Source of the DNA: Bacteroidales bacterium
Lineage (GTDB): Bacteria > Bacteroidota > Bacteroidia > Bacteroidales > PUMT01
Reading direction: 5' to 3'
DNA: 52,886 nucleotides
Assembly: GCA_007134675.1 (NCBI GenBank)
Contig: SLKJ01000085.1
Coordinates: 1-52,886, forward strand
The notes under the pieces are model-generated. The model did not search any database. It was not told the origin of the DNA and was given only the letters and a program-made list of their open reading frames with translations. Below, piece by piece: positions 20,365 through 29,058 of this stretch. Each line of letters begins with the position of its first letter. The stretch's first letter is position 1. A program made the translations under genes and the position numbers.

Positions 20365-22374
20365 TCATCCGTTATCAAGGTCATCTATCATTCTGATCTT
20401 CTCTTCAAGCAGTTCCATCTGCTTTTTACCTTGCTCTATCTTCTCTTTGAACTCGCTGATGGTGGCTTCGGCCGATTTTGATTTGGCAAAAAAACCTATA
20501 TTATTCTCCCAAAGTGTAATATCGTTTTCAAGTTGTCTGAACCTGTTAAGGAATTTTTCCCTTTCAAACTTCAGTTTATTCCAGGCATTGGGCTTTTCCT
20601 TTAAACTATCCAGTTTGTGTCTGAACTTCATCAGGCTCTTCTTTTTGTCATCCATTTTCAGTGCCGCAAAATGCTTATCAAGCGCAGCACGGTAACGTTT
20701 CTGGGTATTTTCTTTTTCCCTGATTGGAACAAAACCTATTGAAACCCACTCACGCTGATACTCCTTAAGTTTACTGAGGTCTTCATCCAGGTTTCCACAT
20801 GATTTAAAATTCTCAATTTTCTCTATAAGTGCCAACTTCTTTTTAAGATTCTCTTGATATTTACTGTCTATATTTGAAAAGAATTCCGACTTACGGTTAA
20901 AAAAGTGATCGCATGCAGCCCTAAACCTTTTCCATGCAGGATCATAATGCTTCCGCGGAACAGGTCCTATCTCTTTCCATCTTTTCTGAAGTTTAATCAG
21001 TTCATCGGTAGTCTTTTTCCAGTCGCTGCTATCCTTAAGCGTCTCTGCATGAACACAGAGATCAAGCTTTTTTTGCAGGTTATCATTTAGATAATCCTTG
21101 TTCTTTGCATAAAACTCTTTTTTTCTTGTAAAAAAACTGTCACAGGCATTCCTGAAACGCTGATATATCTGCGTGTTATATTTCTTAGGCGCAAAACCGA
21201 TTGTTTTCCAGGTTCTCTGCAAATCGATCATCTCCCTGGTCAGCTTCTCAACCTGCCTGAAATTTTCAAACTGCATTTCATTTATACTCTCCGCTTTCTC
21301 ACACAGGACAGTTTTTGTATCAAGATTTTTTTTCTGCCCCTCCTTAATTTTATCAAAATGCTCCTGATGCTTTTTATTTATCTGGTGAGTTACCTCCCGG
21401 AAACGTTCCCAGATGACATCTTTCTGGTCGCGCGGCACGGGGCCAATTTCCCTCCACTGGTCATGATATTTCTGTAGTTGCCTGAAGGCATTGATAATAT
21501 TGTTTTCCAGTAACAGCTCCTCAGCCTTTTCGCACAACTCTATTTTTGCTTCGAGATTTTTTTTAAGGTCAAGGTCTCTTAATTCCTTGTTTATCTTTAT
21601 ATGGTCATAAAAAGTCTCTACATAATGGTGGTAAGTATCCCAAAGATCCTTTAGATTTTGCTGAGGTACCATACCAATCTCATGCCATCTTTTCTGTAAT
21701 TTCCTGAATTCCTGAAAAGTAAGGTTTATATCTTCATTTCTGTTCACCAGCTCCTTGAGATCTTCTATAACCTTGAACTTCTCCTCAAGGTTTGACTGCC
21801 TGGTCTGCTCCAGACCGCGATTATGAGCTGCCTTGGAATGCCTGTACCTACGGTAAAGTTCCTTGAAACGGTTTTCGGCAGGATCTTCGCCGGGTTCAAA
21901 AGCTTCAGCATCTCCTCCCTCCTGCATAAACCTTTTTCTCTTCAGTTCTATCTCCGCTTTATGGCGCTTGTAAAAATTGACCTTGATTACCTCAACGTCT
22001 GTACGTATATTTTGAACAGACCCGGAATCAAGCAGTTCTTCCAGAACTTTCAACAGCTCCTCCTTACTTAAAGACTGAAAATCAACCGGTTTGCCAACTG
22101 ATTTGCCGGACTCATCTTTTTTATCCTCCTCCGGTTTTGATGCCTCAGGTTCACCGGGAGAAGGAGGATCGGTCTCCTCTGATTTGCCGGACTCATCTTT
22201 TTTATCCTCTTCCGGTATTGATGCCTCCGGTTCACCGGGAGAAGGCTTATCGTCTGCAGGTTCCTCCTGAAGTTGTTTTTTCTTTTCAGTGTTATCTTCC
22301 GTATTTCCGGTTTCAATAGCTCTTTTACCGGATTGCCCCTCAGGAGCAGGTCCATTTAAATCCTTCGTAACCAT
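20365..22374 (-). CDS. DUF349 repeat protein with acidic N-terminal tail
   Basis: This is a 669-residue, highly charged, largely helical protein. At least five DUF349 units are visible, each with a W-x-x-IG-x-(V/A)P core (WHEIGMVP, WREIGPVP, WKTIGFAP, WKEIGPVP, WVSIGFVP) and a long helix ending in an aromatic-rich stretch. The first 100 or so residues are low-complexity Glu/Lys/Pro/Ser and contain a 27-residue in-frame duplication. It is cytoplasmic, with no signal. DUF349 proteins are widespread in Bacteroidetes; their molecular role is not firmly known. A good promoter match lies 63-94 bases upstream, so it likely leads the transcript that may include pyrG and yidC. Confidence 0.85.
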   Translation of the reverse strand: MVTKDLNGPAPEGQSGKRAIETGNTEDNTEKKKQLQEEPADDKPSPGEPEASIPEEDKKDESGKSEETDPPSPGEPEASKPEEDKKDESGKSVGKPVDFQSLSKEELLKVLEELLDSGSVQNIRTDVEVIKVNFYKRHKAEIELKRKRFMQEGGDAEAFEPGEDPAENRFKELYRRYRHSKAAHNRGLEQTRQSNLEEKFKVIEDLKELVNRNEDINLTFQEFRKLQKRWHEIGMVPQQNLKDLWDTYHHYVETFYDHIKINKELRDLDLKKNLEAKIELCEKAEELLLENNIINAFRQLQKYHDQWREIGPVPRDQKDVIWERFREVTHQINKKHQEHFDKIKEGQKKNLDTKTVLCEKAESINEMQFENFRQVEKLTREMIDLQRTWKTIGFAPKKYNTQIYQRFRNACDSFFTRKKEFYAKNKDYLNDNLQKKLDLCVHAETLKDSSDWKKTTDELIKLQKRWKEIGPVPRKHYDPAWKRFRAACDHFFNRKSEFFSNIDSKYQENLKKKLALIEKIENFKSCGNLDEDLSKLKEYQREWVSIGFVPIREKENTQKRYRAALDKHFAALKMDDKKKSLMKFRHKLDSLKEKPNAWNKLKFEREKFLNRFRQLENDITLWENNIGFFAKSKSAEATISEFKEKIEQGKKQMELLEEKIRMIDDLDNG
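22100..22245. repeat. 81-bp-period direct repeat within the DUF349 gene
   Basis: Two 65-base units (22100-22164 and 22181-22245) begin with GATTTGCCGGACTCATC and differ at only 3 positions. The 81-base period is a multiple of three, so the duplication adds exactly 27 residues (PSPGEPEAS-type acidic module) without a frameshift. This implies a recent tandem duplication. Confidence 0.85.
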
Positions 22375-22436
22375 ACGAGGTAGTTTTCATTTCTGTTGAC
22401 TTCCTTTTTTAAAGGGGTCGGTTAATATAACGGCTT

Positions 22437-22468
22437 CAAAAGTACGAAAATATATATTTACACTACAA
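22437..22468 (-). promoter_or_regulatory. Candidate Bacteroidetes promoter for the DUF349 gene
   Basis: On the minus strand TTG (22466-22468) is followed after 21 bases by TACTTTTG (22437-22444), an exact TAnnTTTG -7 box. It sits in the 199-base divergent gap shared with trmD and would give a leader of about 55 bases. This is the best promoter match noticed in the window. Confidence 0.45.
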
Positions 22469-22573
22469 TACTTTATGGTTTTATTATTTAAAATCCTTAT
22501 CTAACGGGAGTATTGAAAGAAGGGCAGCACCTGTTATTTTTTTTTTGTTTTAATTTTGTAAAAAAAAACAATA

Positions 22574-23269
22574 ATGCGCATAGATATACTTACAGTTCTG
22601 CCTGAACTCCTTGAAAGTCCACTGAACCATTCCATTCTAAAAAGAGCCTCTGATAGTGGTTTAGTCCGCATTTGCGTGCATAATATAAGGGATTACAGTA
22701 CAGATAAACACAGAAAAGTTGATGACTATGCCTTCAGCGGCGATGCTGGAATGGTAATAAAAATTGAACCGGTTGACAGAGCAATTGAGAGTCTGAGGAA
22801 AGAGAGGAAATATGATGAGATAATATACATGTCGCCGGATGGTGAGCGGTTCAGCCAAAAAATGGCTAACAGTTTATCAACTATGGAAAACATCATTATC
22901 CTCTGCGGGCACTACAAGGGAATAGATCAAAGGGTACGCGATTACCTGATAACCAGAGAAATATCCCTGGGCAACTACGTACTGACCGGAGGAGAACTGG
23001 CAGCGGCAGTAATTGCTGATTGTATAGTGCGTCTTCTTCCGGGAGCTATTTCTGATGAAACAAGTGCGCTCACCGATTCTTTTCAGGATAACCTGCTTGC
23101 ACCACCTGTATATACAAGACCTGCAATATACAGGGGATGGAAAGTTCCCCCGGTGCTGCTTTCCGGAAATGAGAAAAAAATCAACGAATGGAAAATGAAA
23201 CAGTCCATCGAAAGAACAAAAAAACTTCGGCCTGAGTTACTTGACAGGCATAATGACGATTCCGGCTAA
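22574..23269 (+). CDS. trmD: tRNA (guanine-N1)-methyltransferase
   Basis: This 231-residue SPOUT-class enzyme methylates G37 of tRNAs using S-adenosylmethionine, which prevents +1 frameshifting. Hallmarks are the [11 protein letters not shown] segment near residue 59, [12 protein letters not shown] (knot region) near 115, and [14 protein letters not shown] near 135, which contacts SAM. Length is slightly shorter than E. coli TrmD (255). It is not beside rpsP, rimM or rplS, the usual operon partners, and stands alone on the plus strand. TAATTTTG at 22551-22558 fits a -7 box but is only 16 bases from the ATG and lacks a -33 partner. Confidence 0.95.
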   Translation: MRIDILTVLPELLESPLNHSILKRASDSGLVRICVHNIRDYSTDKHRKVDDYAFSGDAGMVIKIEPVDRAIESLRKERKYDEIIYMSPDGERFSQKMANSLSTMENIIILCGHYKGIDQRVRDYLITREISLGNYVLTGGELAAAVIADCIVRLLPGAISDETSALTDSFQDNLLAPPVYTRPAIYRGWKVPPVLLSGNEKKINEWKMKQSIERTKKLRPELLDRHNDDSG

Positions 23270-23359
23270 CGTCAAATAGTAATTGTTCCGGAAGGTTTAA
23301 TTGAAGAGTTTTTTCGCATAAAGCCCAAGTTTAAAGAAACATCAACACTGTTAATAGGA

Positions 23360-24529
23360 TCATCTGTTAACCCAGGCAATTTTGATCCTATTCAGTGCGT
23401 CCAGCAGTGTGCTGCGCGGACAACCGATGTTTAACCTTTGAAAACCTTCTCCTCCTGGTCCAAAAGCCGGACCAGGATTCATTGCTATTCCCGCGCTTTG
23501 AATAAAAAACCGTTTCAGCCTTAGATCGCGCAAGCCCATCGCACGGCAATCGAGCCACATCAGATAGGTTCCTTCTGTTACAACCGGAATTATCTCGGGC
23601 ATCTCATCATTGAAAAACCTTATAACAGTATCCCGGTTAATAAGTAAATAATCCATCAGAGCATCAAGCCATTCAGCACCACCTTCATATGCTGCCTGCA
23701 GTGCAGTAAGTCCAAAAATATTTCCATATTGAATATGAAGGTTCTCCAGTATTTTTTTAATCTTTTCGCGAAGGTGCTGATCCGGAATTATAAGAAAAGC
23801 TGAGGCCATTCCCGCCAGATTGAAGGTTTTGCTCGGCGCCATGCAAATAACCATATTGTCTGGGCCCTTTCCCGCAAGTGCTGCAGAAATATGAGTATAA
23901 CCGGGAAATATCAGATCTGAATGTATCTCATCAGATATAAGTACCACATTATGCTTCTGGCATAATCCAATCACTTTCTCAACCTCCTCTCTTGTCCATA
24001 CACGGCCTACCGGGTTATGCGGGTTGCAGAAGAACATAAGCCTGACTCCATCTGAAAGCCGGGCGTCAAGATCATTAAAATCAATAGTGTATCTGCCATT
24101 ATTTTCGTTAAGCTGGTTATTTACAAGGATTCTGTCATTGTCCTGAATAGATGAGAAGAAAGGCGGATAAACAGGTGACTGAACCAACACTTTGTCACCC
24201 GGTTCAGTTAATACCATAACCGACATGCTAAGAGCAGGAACAATTCCCGGAGTAAAAACAATCCATTCAGCAGCTATATCCCAACCATGCTTTTCCCAGA
24301 TCCATTGAATAATCGAATTATAAAATCCGGGAGTTATGAGCGGATAGCCAAAAATGGCATGTTCGGTTCGCTGTCTTATTGAATTGATAACGCTTTCAGG
24401 AACCCTGAAATCCATATCAGCCACCCACATAGGGATAAGATCTGTTCTTCCGAAATATTGCTTTAATCCGTCAAACTTAACAGAAGCTGTACCTGTTCGG
24501 TCTATAACCCGGTCAAAATCAAATTTCAT
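23360..24529 (-). CDS. PatB/MalY-family PLP aminotransferase (C-S lyase type)
   Basis: This 389-residue fold-type I pyridoxal-phosphate enzyme belongs to the MalY/PatB subgroup, whose members cleave cystathionine and related C-S bonds. Diagnostic points are the start (KFDFDRVIDRTGTASVKFD), PMWVADMDF near residue 34, the NPHNPVGRVW aspartate-loop region and the PLP lysine in APSKTFNLAG. The track start at 24583 adds 18 residues of hydrophobic, non-family sequence, so I use the ATG at 24529. It is convergent with trmD and divergent from the ankyrin gene, hence probably monocistronic. Likely cytoplasmic. Substrate could be cystathionine, cystine or another aminothiol. Confidence 0.9.
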   Translation of the reverse strand: MKFDFDRVIDRTGTASVKFDGLKQYFGRTDLIPMWVADMDFRVPESVINSIRQRTEHAIFGYPLITPGFYNSIIQWIWEKHGWDIAAEWIVFTPGIVPALSMSVMVLTEPGDKVLVQSPVYPPFFSSIQDNDRILVNNQLNENNGRYTIDFNDLDARLSDGVRLMFFCNPHNPVGRVWTREEVEKVIGLCQKHNVVLISDEIHSDLIFPGYTHISAALAGKGPDNMVICMAPSKTFNLAGMASAFLIIPDQHLREKIKKILENLHIQYGNIFGLTALQAAYEGGAEWLDALMDYLLINRDTVIRFFNDEMPEIIPVVTEGTYLMWLDCRAMGLRDLRLKRFFIQSAGIAMNPGPAFGPGGEGFQRLNIGCPRSTLLDALNRIKIAWVNR

Positions 24530-24713
24530 AATAATGCTAATTGGTTTAATCAGGTAAAAGTATATAATAAATGAACAAAGCATTTTTCTACTATTAATTT
24601 AAAAAATTTTTTGCGGTTTTCTTTCTATTTTTATGGGCATTTAAATAACTAAAACAATATATTTCAGCAGACTCGTTTTTTATAGGGGAAAACTGGAAAT
24701 CCTCACTTCGGAC

Positions 24714-26150
24714 ATGTCAATAATTTTTCTTGCTTCAAGCCTTCTGTTATTATTTACCAGCCTTTCGGCACAATTACAATTGCCGGTCTACATACCATTT
24801 GCCCAGGCAAATGAAATAACCATCCAGCAACAGGAGGAAACAGCGACCGACAGCTCCATACTGCTGATTAATGCGGCATACGAGGAAGATATTGACAGTT
24901 TGGGTGTGCTCATTGATAAGGGGTATGATGTTAACGCGACAACCGGTGATGGTGTTACTGCCCTTATGTATGCTGCCAGTAACGGATCTCTTGAAATAGC
25001 TGAGCTGTTGATTAAAAACGGGGCAGAAATTAACATGAGGCCTGCCAATGGCATTACAGCCCTGACAGGCGCCTCGATGAACAACCATTATGAAATTGCC
25101 CTGTTGCTGCTTCAGCAGGGTGCCGATACTGAAATTCCTGATGACAGGGGACTGACCCCATTGATGTATGCATCATCATATGACTTTTTTGAAGTTACCG
25201 AACTGTTGCTCATGTTTGGTGCCGACCCTGGTCAAAGCGACCGGGAAGGTGCAACTGCCCTGCATGCAACAGCAATATATTCACAGACCGATATAGCATG
25301 GATTCTGCTTGATTACGGGGCTGATATCAACAGCAGGGATGACTTCGGGTTTACTCCGCTTATGATGGCGGTGCAGCTGGGGCGCAAGGAAATGGCCGTT
25401 TATCTGCTTGAGAATAATGCAGCAATAAACCTGAGGACCCAGGATGGCATGACTGCACTTGCCTTAGCCGTTGCCAATAACCACCCCGAACTGGCAGAAA
25501 AACTTATTGAGCTGGGAGCAGATCCGAAGGCAAGGATTTCAGGAACCGACAACATCATGAACCTGGCGCTATGGCAGGGAAGCGAAGAGCTGATAACGCT
25601 TATGCGACAGCATGGTGTAAGGCGGAATATACTGCCAGATTTTCGCATACTGAATATATCGGGTAATTTTCTACTGAGCAGGAATGATTTTTTTAACGGA
25701 CTGGATGTTAGCCTTGAAGATCAGAAATATAACCTACTGCTTTCAGCAGGCTGGAATACAAGGCCGGTAAGAAGGGCAGTGCTGCTGGAATTCAATGATC
25801 AATGGTATGACCAGCTATGGGAGCAGCGCCATCTGTTTTATGGAAGCCTGTCGGTGAAATTCCCGGTAAGGGAATATTTCAGAATAGATGAAAGAGGTTT
25901 TTATGCCGGCCTTAAAGTGATGTATTCAACAGGCCGTTACTGGGGGACATACAGGTACCCTGCTCCCAGCTGGCACTTTGTACCCTCTGCGGGTTATTTT
26001 TATGAAAGGGGACTTTGGTTTTATAATATCGGATATGAATACCTTCAACTGGATATTATAGCAAAATCCGTCCACCGCATCTCAATATCAGGAGGTGTTC
26101 GTTTTCCGGTCAGGAGAGATCCATTGATATACAGAACAACATACTGGTAA
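24714..26150 (+). CDS. Exported ankyrin-repeat protein with C-terminal beta-rich domain
   Basis: This is a 478-residue protein. The signal peptide covers about residues 1-19 (IIFLASSLLLLFTSLSA). Seven to eight ankyrin repeats run from about 45 to 305, with repeated G.TALM.A...G..E.A.LL...GAD patterns. The remaining 170 residues change character: alternating aromatic and polar strands (FYGSLSVKFPV, FYAGLKVMYSTGRYW, WFYNIGYEYLQL, ISISGGVRFPV) ending in Trp, as in small outer-membrane beta-barrels. I read it as a periplasmic ankyrin domain attached to an outer-membrane-embedded or surface beta domain. A lipoprotein gene begins 41 bases later on the same strand and may be its partner. The repeat call is secure; the barrel is inference. 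Confidence 0.78.
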   Translation: MSIIFLASSLLLLFTSLSAQLQLPVYIPFAQANEITIQQQEETATDSSILLINAAYEEDIDSLGVLIDKGYDVNATTGDGVTALMYAASNGSLEIAELLIKNGAEINMRPANGITALTGASMNNHYEIALLLLQQGADTEIPDDRGLTPLMYASSYDFFEVTELLLMFGADPGQSDREGATALHATAIYSQTDIAWILLDYGADINSRDDFGFTPLMMAVQLGRKEMAVYLLENNAAINLRTQDGMTALALAVANNHPELAEKLIELGADPKARISGTDNIMNLALWQGSEELITLMRQHGVRRNILPDFRILNISGNFLLSRNDFFNGLDVSLEDQKYNLLLSAGWNTRPVRRAVLLEFNDQWYDQLWEQRHLFYGSLSVKFPVREYFRIDERGFYAGLKVMYSTGRYWGTYRYPAPSWHFVPSAGYFYERGLWFYNIGYEYLQLDIIAKSVHRISISGGVRFPVRRDPLIYRTTYW

Positions 26151-26190
26151 ATCTTAAATTATCTGTTACAGTCTATATAAATAAATAGAA

Positions 26191-26700
26191 ATGAAGTCAA
26201 TAATCCCGGTAAACAGGTCAGCTGCAAAACTGGTTTTTCTGCCCCACCCGCATAGCATAAGAAAGTATTTGCAGCTCCTGGCTGGTTCTTTATTATGTAT
26301 CCTGATGTTCATACTAATGGCCTGCAATCCTGAAGAGTGGAGTATAGTGGATTGTTCCGAGTGTTACCTTGATGAACCGTCAGAGGCCGAAATAAATGTA
26401 AAATTAACCGTAAATGAGTTAAACCCCTTTGTTGAGATAAATATTTACAGTGGGAGGATTGAAGAGGAGATAGTACTGCTGACCGATACTGCACGAAGAG
26501 AAACCTGGAGTACCATACTGCCTTTAAATGAATACTATACGGTTACAGCAACATACCGCTCGGTTTCACAGACACTGAACTATAATATTGTGACAGCAAT
26601 TGACGGAGGGTTTGTCAGAACCAGAAGGATCCTGACCAGATGTGACAATACATGTTGGGTAATCAGGGGAAATAGTTTTAATGTGAGACTAAAATACTGA
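26191..26700 (+). CDS. Putative lipoprotein of unknown function
   Basis: This is a 169-residue protein. A basic N-terminal region is followed by a hydrophobic helix and the lipobox LMAC with the mature Cys near position 46. The n-region is long (about 28 residues), and no closer Met would keep the hydrophobic core, so the track start is kept. The mature domain is about 120 residues with a CSECYL motif near 55-60, predicted beta strands and a second Cys pair (RCDNTC). This is consistent with a disulphide-stabilised, Ig-like periplasmic fold, but I do not recognise a family. Its placement 41 bases after the ankyrin gene suggests co-expression. Confidence 0.6.
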   Translation: MKSIIPVNRSAAKLVFLPHPHSIRKYLQLLAGSLLCILMFILMACNPEEWSIVDCSECYLDEPSEAEINVKLTVNELNPFVEINIYSGRIEEEIVLLTDTARRETWSTILPLNEYYTVTATYRSVSQTLNYNIVTAIDGGFVRTRRILTRCDNTCWVIRGNSFNVRLKY

Positions 26701-26806
26701 TAAAATCATCCCCGATACCCCTTCAATAACCACTTTAGCCGCAAGGTGGTGTAACTAAAGACATTGATATCCCGGAGTAAAACTATATTTTAGCAGAAAA
26801 AAAAAT

Positions 26807-26868
26807 GACCTCAGGTCGATTTCACATTCTGACAAAATTGCTTTTGCATTATTGACCTGATGTGAAAT
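26807..26868. promoter_or_regulatory. Dyads and candidate promoter region upstream of phosphofructokinase
   Basis: The 216-base gap before the phosphofructokinase gene has a palindrome GACCTCAGGTC (26807-26817) and an inverted repeat ATTTCACAT/ATGTGAAAT (26819-26827 and 26860-26868). The right arm lies inside the spacer of a promoter candidate: TTG at 26852-26854, 19 bases, then TATATTTA at 26874-26881. A repressor bound there would cover the promoter. No regulator gene is adjacent. Confidence 0.35.
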
Positions 26869-26916
26869 TCATATATATTTACAGTTTTCAGAAACTATAA
26901 CAAATAAAATCAGAAA

Positions 26917-28011
26917 ATGAAGAGAGTATTGGTAGCAACTGGCGGAGGTGATTGTCCCGGCCTGAACGCTGTGATAAGGGCTATTGTTAAAAGAGCTGCA
27001 AGGGAGAAGGACTGGGAGATAATAGGCAGTATAAATTCTTTCGACGGACTGCTGAAGGAACCGACCGAAATAGTGGTACTGGATGAGAAAGCTGTTTCAG
27101 GAATACATTTCAGGGGAGGGACCATTATCGGAACTACAAACAAGGGAGGTCCCTTTGCATGGCCTGTAAAAAACACTGACGGAACATGGAGTGAAGTTGA
27201 CCGTTCAGACGAAATGATCAGAAAGCTTCAGTTCATGGATGTTGATGCTGTTATCAACATTGGGGGTGACGGTTCACAAAGGATATCCCAGGCTTTTCAT
27301 GAGAAAGGGATGAAGATTATAGGTGTTCCGAAAACAATAGACAATGACCTGCCTTTTACCGACTTCACATTTGGTTATCAGACTGCTGTGCAGATTGCAA
27401 CAGAGGCTGTGGACAAACTTGTTACAACTGCAGCAAGCCATAATCGCATACTGATCCTTGAAGTAATGGGAAGGGATGCAGGATGGATCGCCCTTAGTGC
27501 TTCAATTGCAGGTGGAGCAGAAGTATGCCTTATACCGGAAATACCATATGACATAGAAAAAGTTGTCGAGCGACTTGAAACCAGGTTCTCAAGAGGCAAG
27601 GGGTTTGCAAACATAGTAATTGCCGAAGGAGCCAAACCTAAAGGCGGGGAACAATCAGGCGAAAAATCAACCGAGCCCGGATATCACAACGTGAGGCTGA
27701 GAGGTGCTGCCGCACGGCTTGACATGGAACTTAAAAATGCCGGTGTAACGGCCGATATAAGGGAAACTGTTCTCGGGCACCTCCAGAGAGGAGGGATCCC
27801 CGTTGCCTACGACAGAATACTGGCAACACAGTTTGGCGTCAAAGCCTTTGAAATGGTGCTGGAAGAGAAGTTTGGCGAGATGGTGGCATACAGGCACCCC
27901 AATATCATCTCCATACCGCTTATCGATGCCATTCAGGAAAACAAATTCATTACTGAAAGTTCAAACCTCCTGAAATCAGCAAAGGGTATAGGAATTTCTT
28001 TTGGAGATTAG
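26917..28011 (+). CDS. pfkA: 6-phosphofructokinase with mixed ATP/PPi-type signature
   Basis: This 364-residue enzyme phosphorylates fructose 6-phosphate in glycolysis. Start region ATGGGDCPGLNAVIRA carries the phosphate loop. GGDG at 116-119 has the Gly typical of ATP users, whereas PKTIDND at 138-144 has Lys139 where E. coli ATP enzyme has Gly, a feature of PPi enzymes and of the mixed clade represented by trypanosome ATP enzymes. The catalytic Asp142 and the MGRDAGWIA block are intact. The C-terminus is longer than the 320-residue bacterial type. I favour ATP use because Gly119 is the stronger determinant, but donor choice is not proved. It is monocistronic, in a 216-base upstream gap with dyad elements. 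Confidence 0.9.
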   Translation: MKRVLVATGGGDCPGLNAVIRAIVKRAAREKDWEIIGSINSFDGLLKEPTEIVVLDEKAVSGIHFRGGTIIGTTNKGGPFAWPVKNTDGTWSEVDRSDEMIRKLQFMDVDAVINIGGDGSQRISQAFHEKGMKIIGVPKTIDNDLPFTDFTFGYQTAVQIATEAVDKLVTTAASHNRILILEVMGRDAGWIALSASIAGGAEVCLIPEIPYDIEKVVERLETRFSRGKGFANIVIAEGAKPKGGEQSGEKSTEPGYHNVRLRGAAARLDMELKNAGVTADIRETVLGHLQRGGIPVAYDRILATQFGVKAFEMVLEEKFGEMVAYRHPNIISIPLIDAIQENKFITESSNLLKSAKGIGISFGD

Positions 28012-28136
28012 CAGAAATATTTGGAATTACCCTTTATCTGCATTATTTTGTTTTTTTTTCTGGTTATTATCATTTTGTTTACCTTTATTAACCAAAAGCA
28101 TCACTGCTTGATCCATTTTTATACAAACTCTAAAAA

Positions 28137-28862
28137 ATGACTATTATGGAAAACAGCAATTCGAGTGTATCTGCCTTCATCGCAGATTCAAAACAGGCCC
28201 TTCTCAAACCGGAGGAGTATTACAGTGCAATGTCAACCGAAGGCGGCATCGGTCCCCCGATAATAAAAGCATTAATTTACGGTGTAATTGCCGGGCTCTT
28301 TAATATGATATGGGGCTTTTTGCAATTGAGTGCCGTAGGAGGAGCAATGGGAGGTTTGTTTGGTGGTGCAGTTGGATTTCTTGCACTGATCCTGACGCCT
28401 ATAGGGGCACTTATCGGTTTATTCATAGGTGCAGTTGTAATACTTATACTGGTTGCAATTGCAAGCGGTAAAACCGATTTTGAACCGATCCTGCATGTTC
28501 AGGCATCGCTGATGGTTATAATGCCGGTATCAGCCTTTCTGAACGTATTCTCGGCAATTCATCCCATACTGGGTTCATTGCTGTCGCTTGCAGTCAACCT
28601 CTACCTGCTCCTGATGCTGTTCAACGCGATGACAAAAACCCTCGGAGCAAAGGTCGATACCTCGAAAATAATCATGTATGTGCTGGCAGGCTTGCTGATA
28701 TTGTTCTTTTTTATCGGAATGGCTACAAGAAGAGCTGCAAGGACCTTCATGAGAGATTTTGAAAATATTGATTTCTCCGAACAACTGGATAAGAGGTCCA
28801 ATATCCCTTTCGGGGAAAATACATACACTGATTTCATTTCCGATTACGAAAAAAGATCATAG
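28137..28862 (+). CDS. YIP1-family integral membrane protein
   Basis: This is a 241-residue protein with a short polar N-terminus (FIADSKQALLKPEEYY, typical of the family), then about five transmembrane segments between residues 40 and 205. It has Gly-rich helices and a P-x-x-A motif in the fourth, and a charged C-terminal tail. YIP1-like bacterial proteins are poorly understood. The name comes from eukaryotic Golgi Rab-interacting proteins and carries no functional implication here. An ATG at 28137 or the one at 28146 could be used. A strong terminator follows 57 bases after the stop, so it is the end of its transcript. Confidence 0.75.
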   Translation: MTIMENSNSSVSAFIADSKQALLKPEEYYSAMSTEGGIGPPIIKALIYGVIAGLFNMIWGFLQLSAVGGAMGGLFGGAVGFLALILTPIGALIGLFIGAVVILILVAIASGKTDFEPILHVQASLMVIMPVSAFLNVFSAIHPILGSLLSLAVNLYLLLMLFNAMTKTLGAKVDTSKIIMYVLAGLLILFFFIGMATRRAARTFMRDFENIDFSEQLDKRSNIPFGENTYTDFISDYEKRS

Positions 28863-28918
28863 TCGTCTGTTGCCTTATAAATCAGGGGAACAGTTATATG
28901 CACAATTACAGATTTACC

Positions 28919-28953
28919 AGGTGAACCGGATATTTTTCCGGTTCACCTTTTTT
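28919..28953 (+). terminator. Strong intrinsic terminator after the YIP1-family gene
   Basis: AGGTGAACCGGA (28919-28930) and TCCGGTTCACCT (28937-28948) form a perfect 12-base stem with a 6-base loop, followed immediately by a T-run. It lies 57 bases past the YIP1 gene stop and 106 bases before the transporter start, and separates these transcripts. Confidence 0.88.
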
Positions 28954-29058
28954 AAATTCAAGAATGATATAGTTCCCCGGTGATATAGTTACTTTATCTA
29001 CCATAATGTGGAATTCACAAACTTTTGATATATTAGCCTTCCATGTAGTTGTCCGGTT

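Noticed and set aside
28021-28075. Terminator after the phosphofructokinase gene
   Set aside because: Only a 5-base GCAGA/TCTGC pairing with a 20-base loop precedes the T-rich tract, which is too weak to call.
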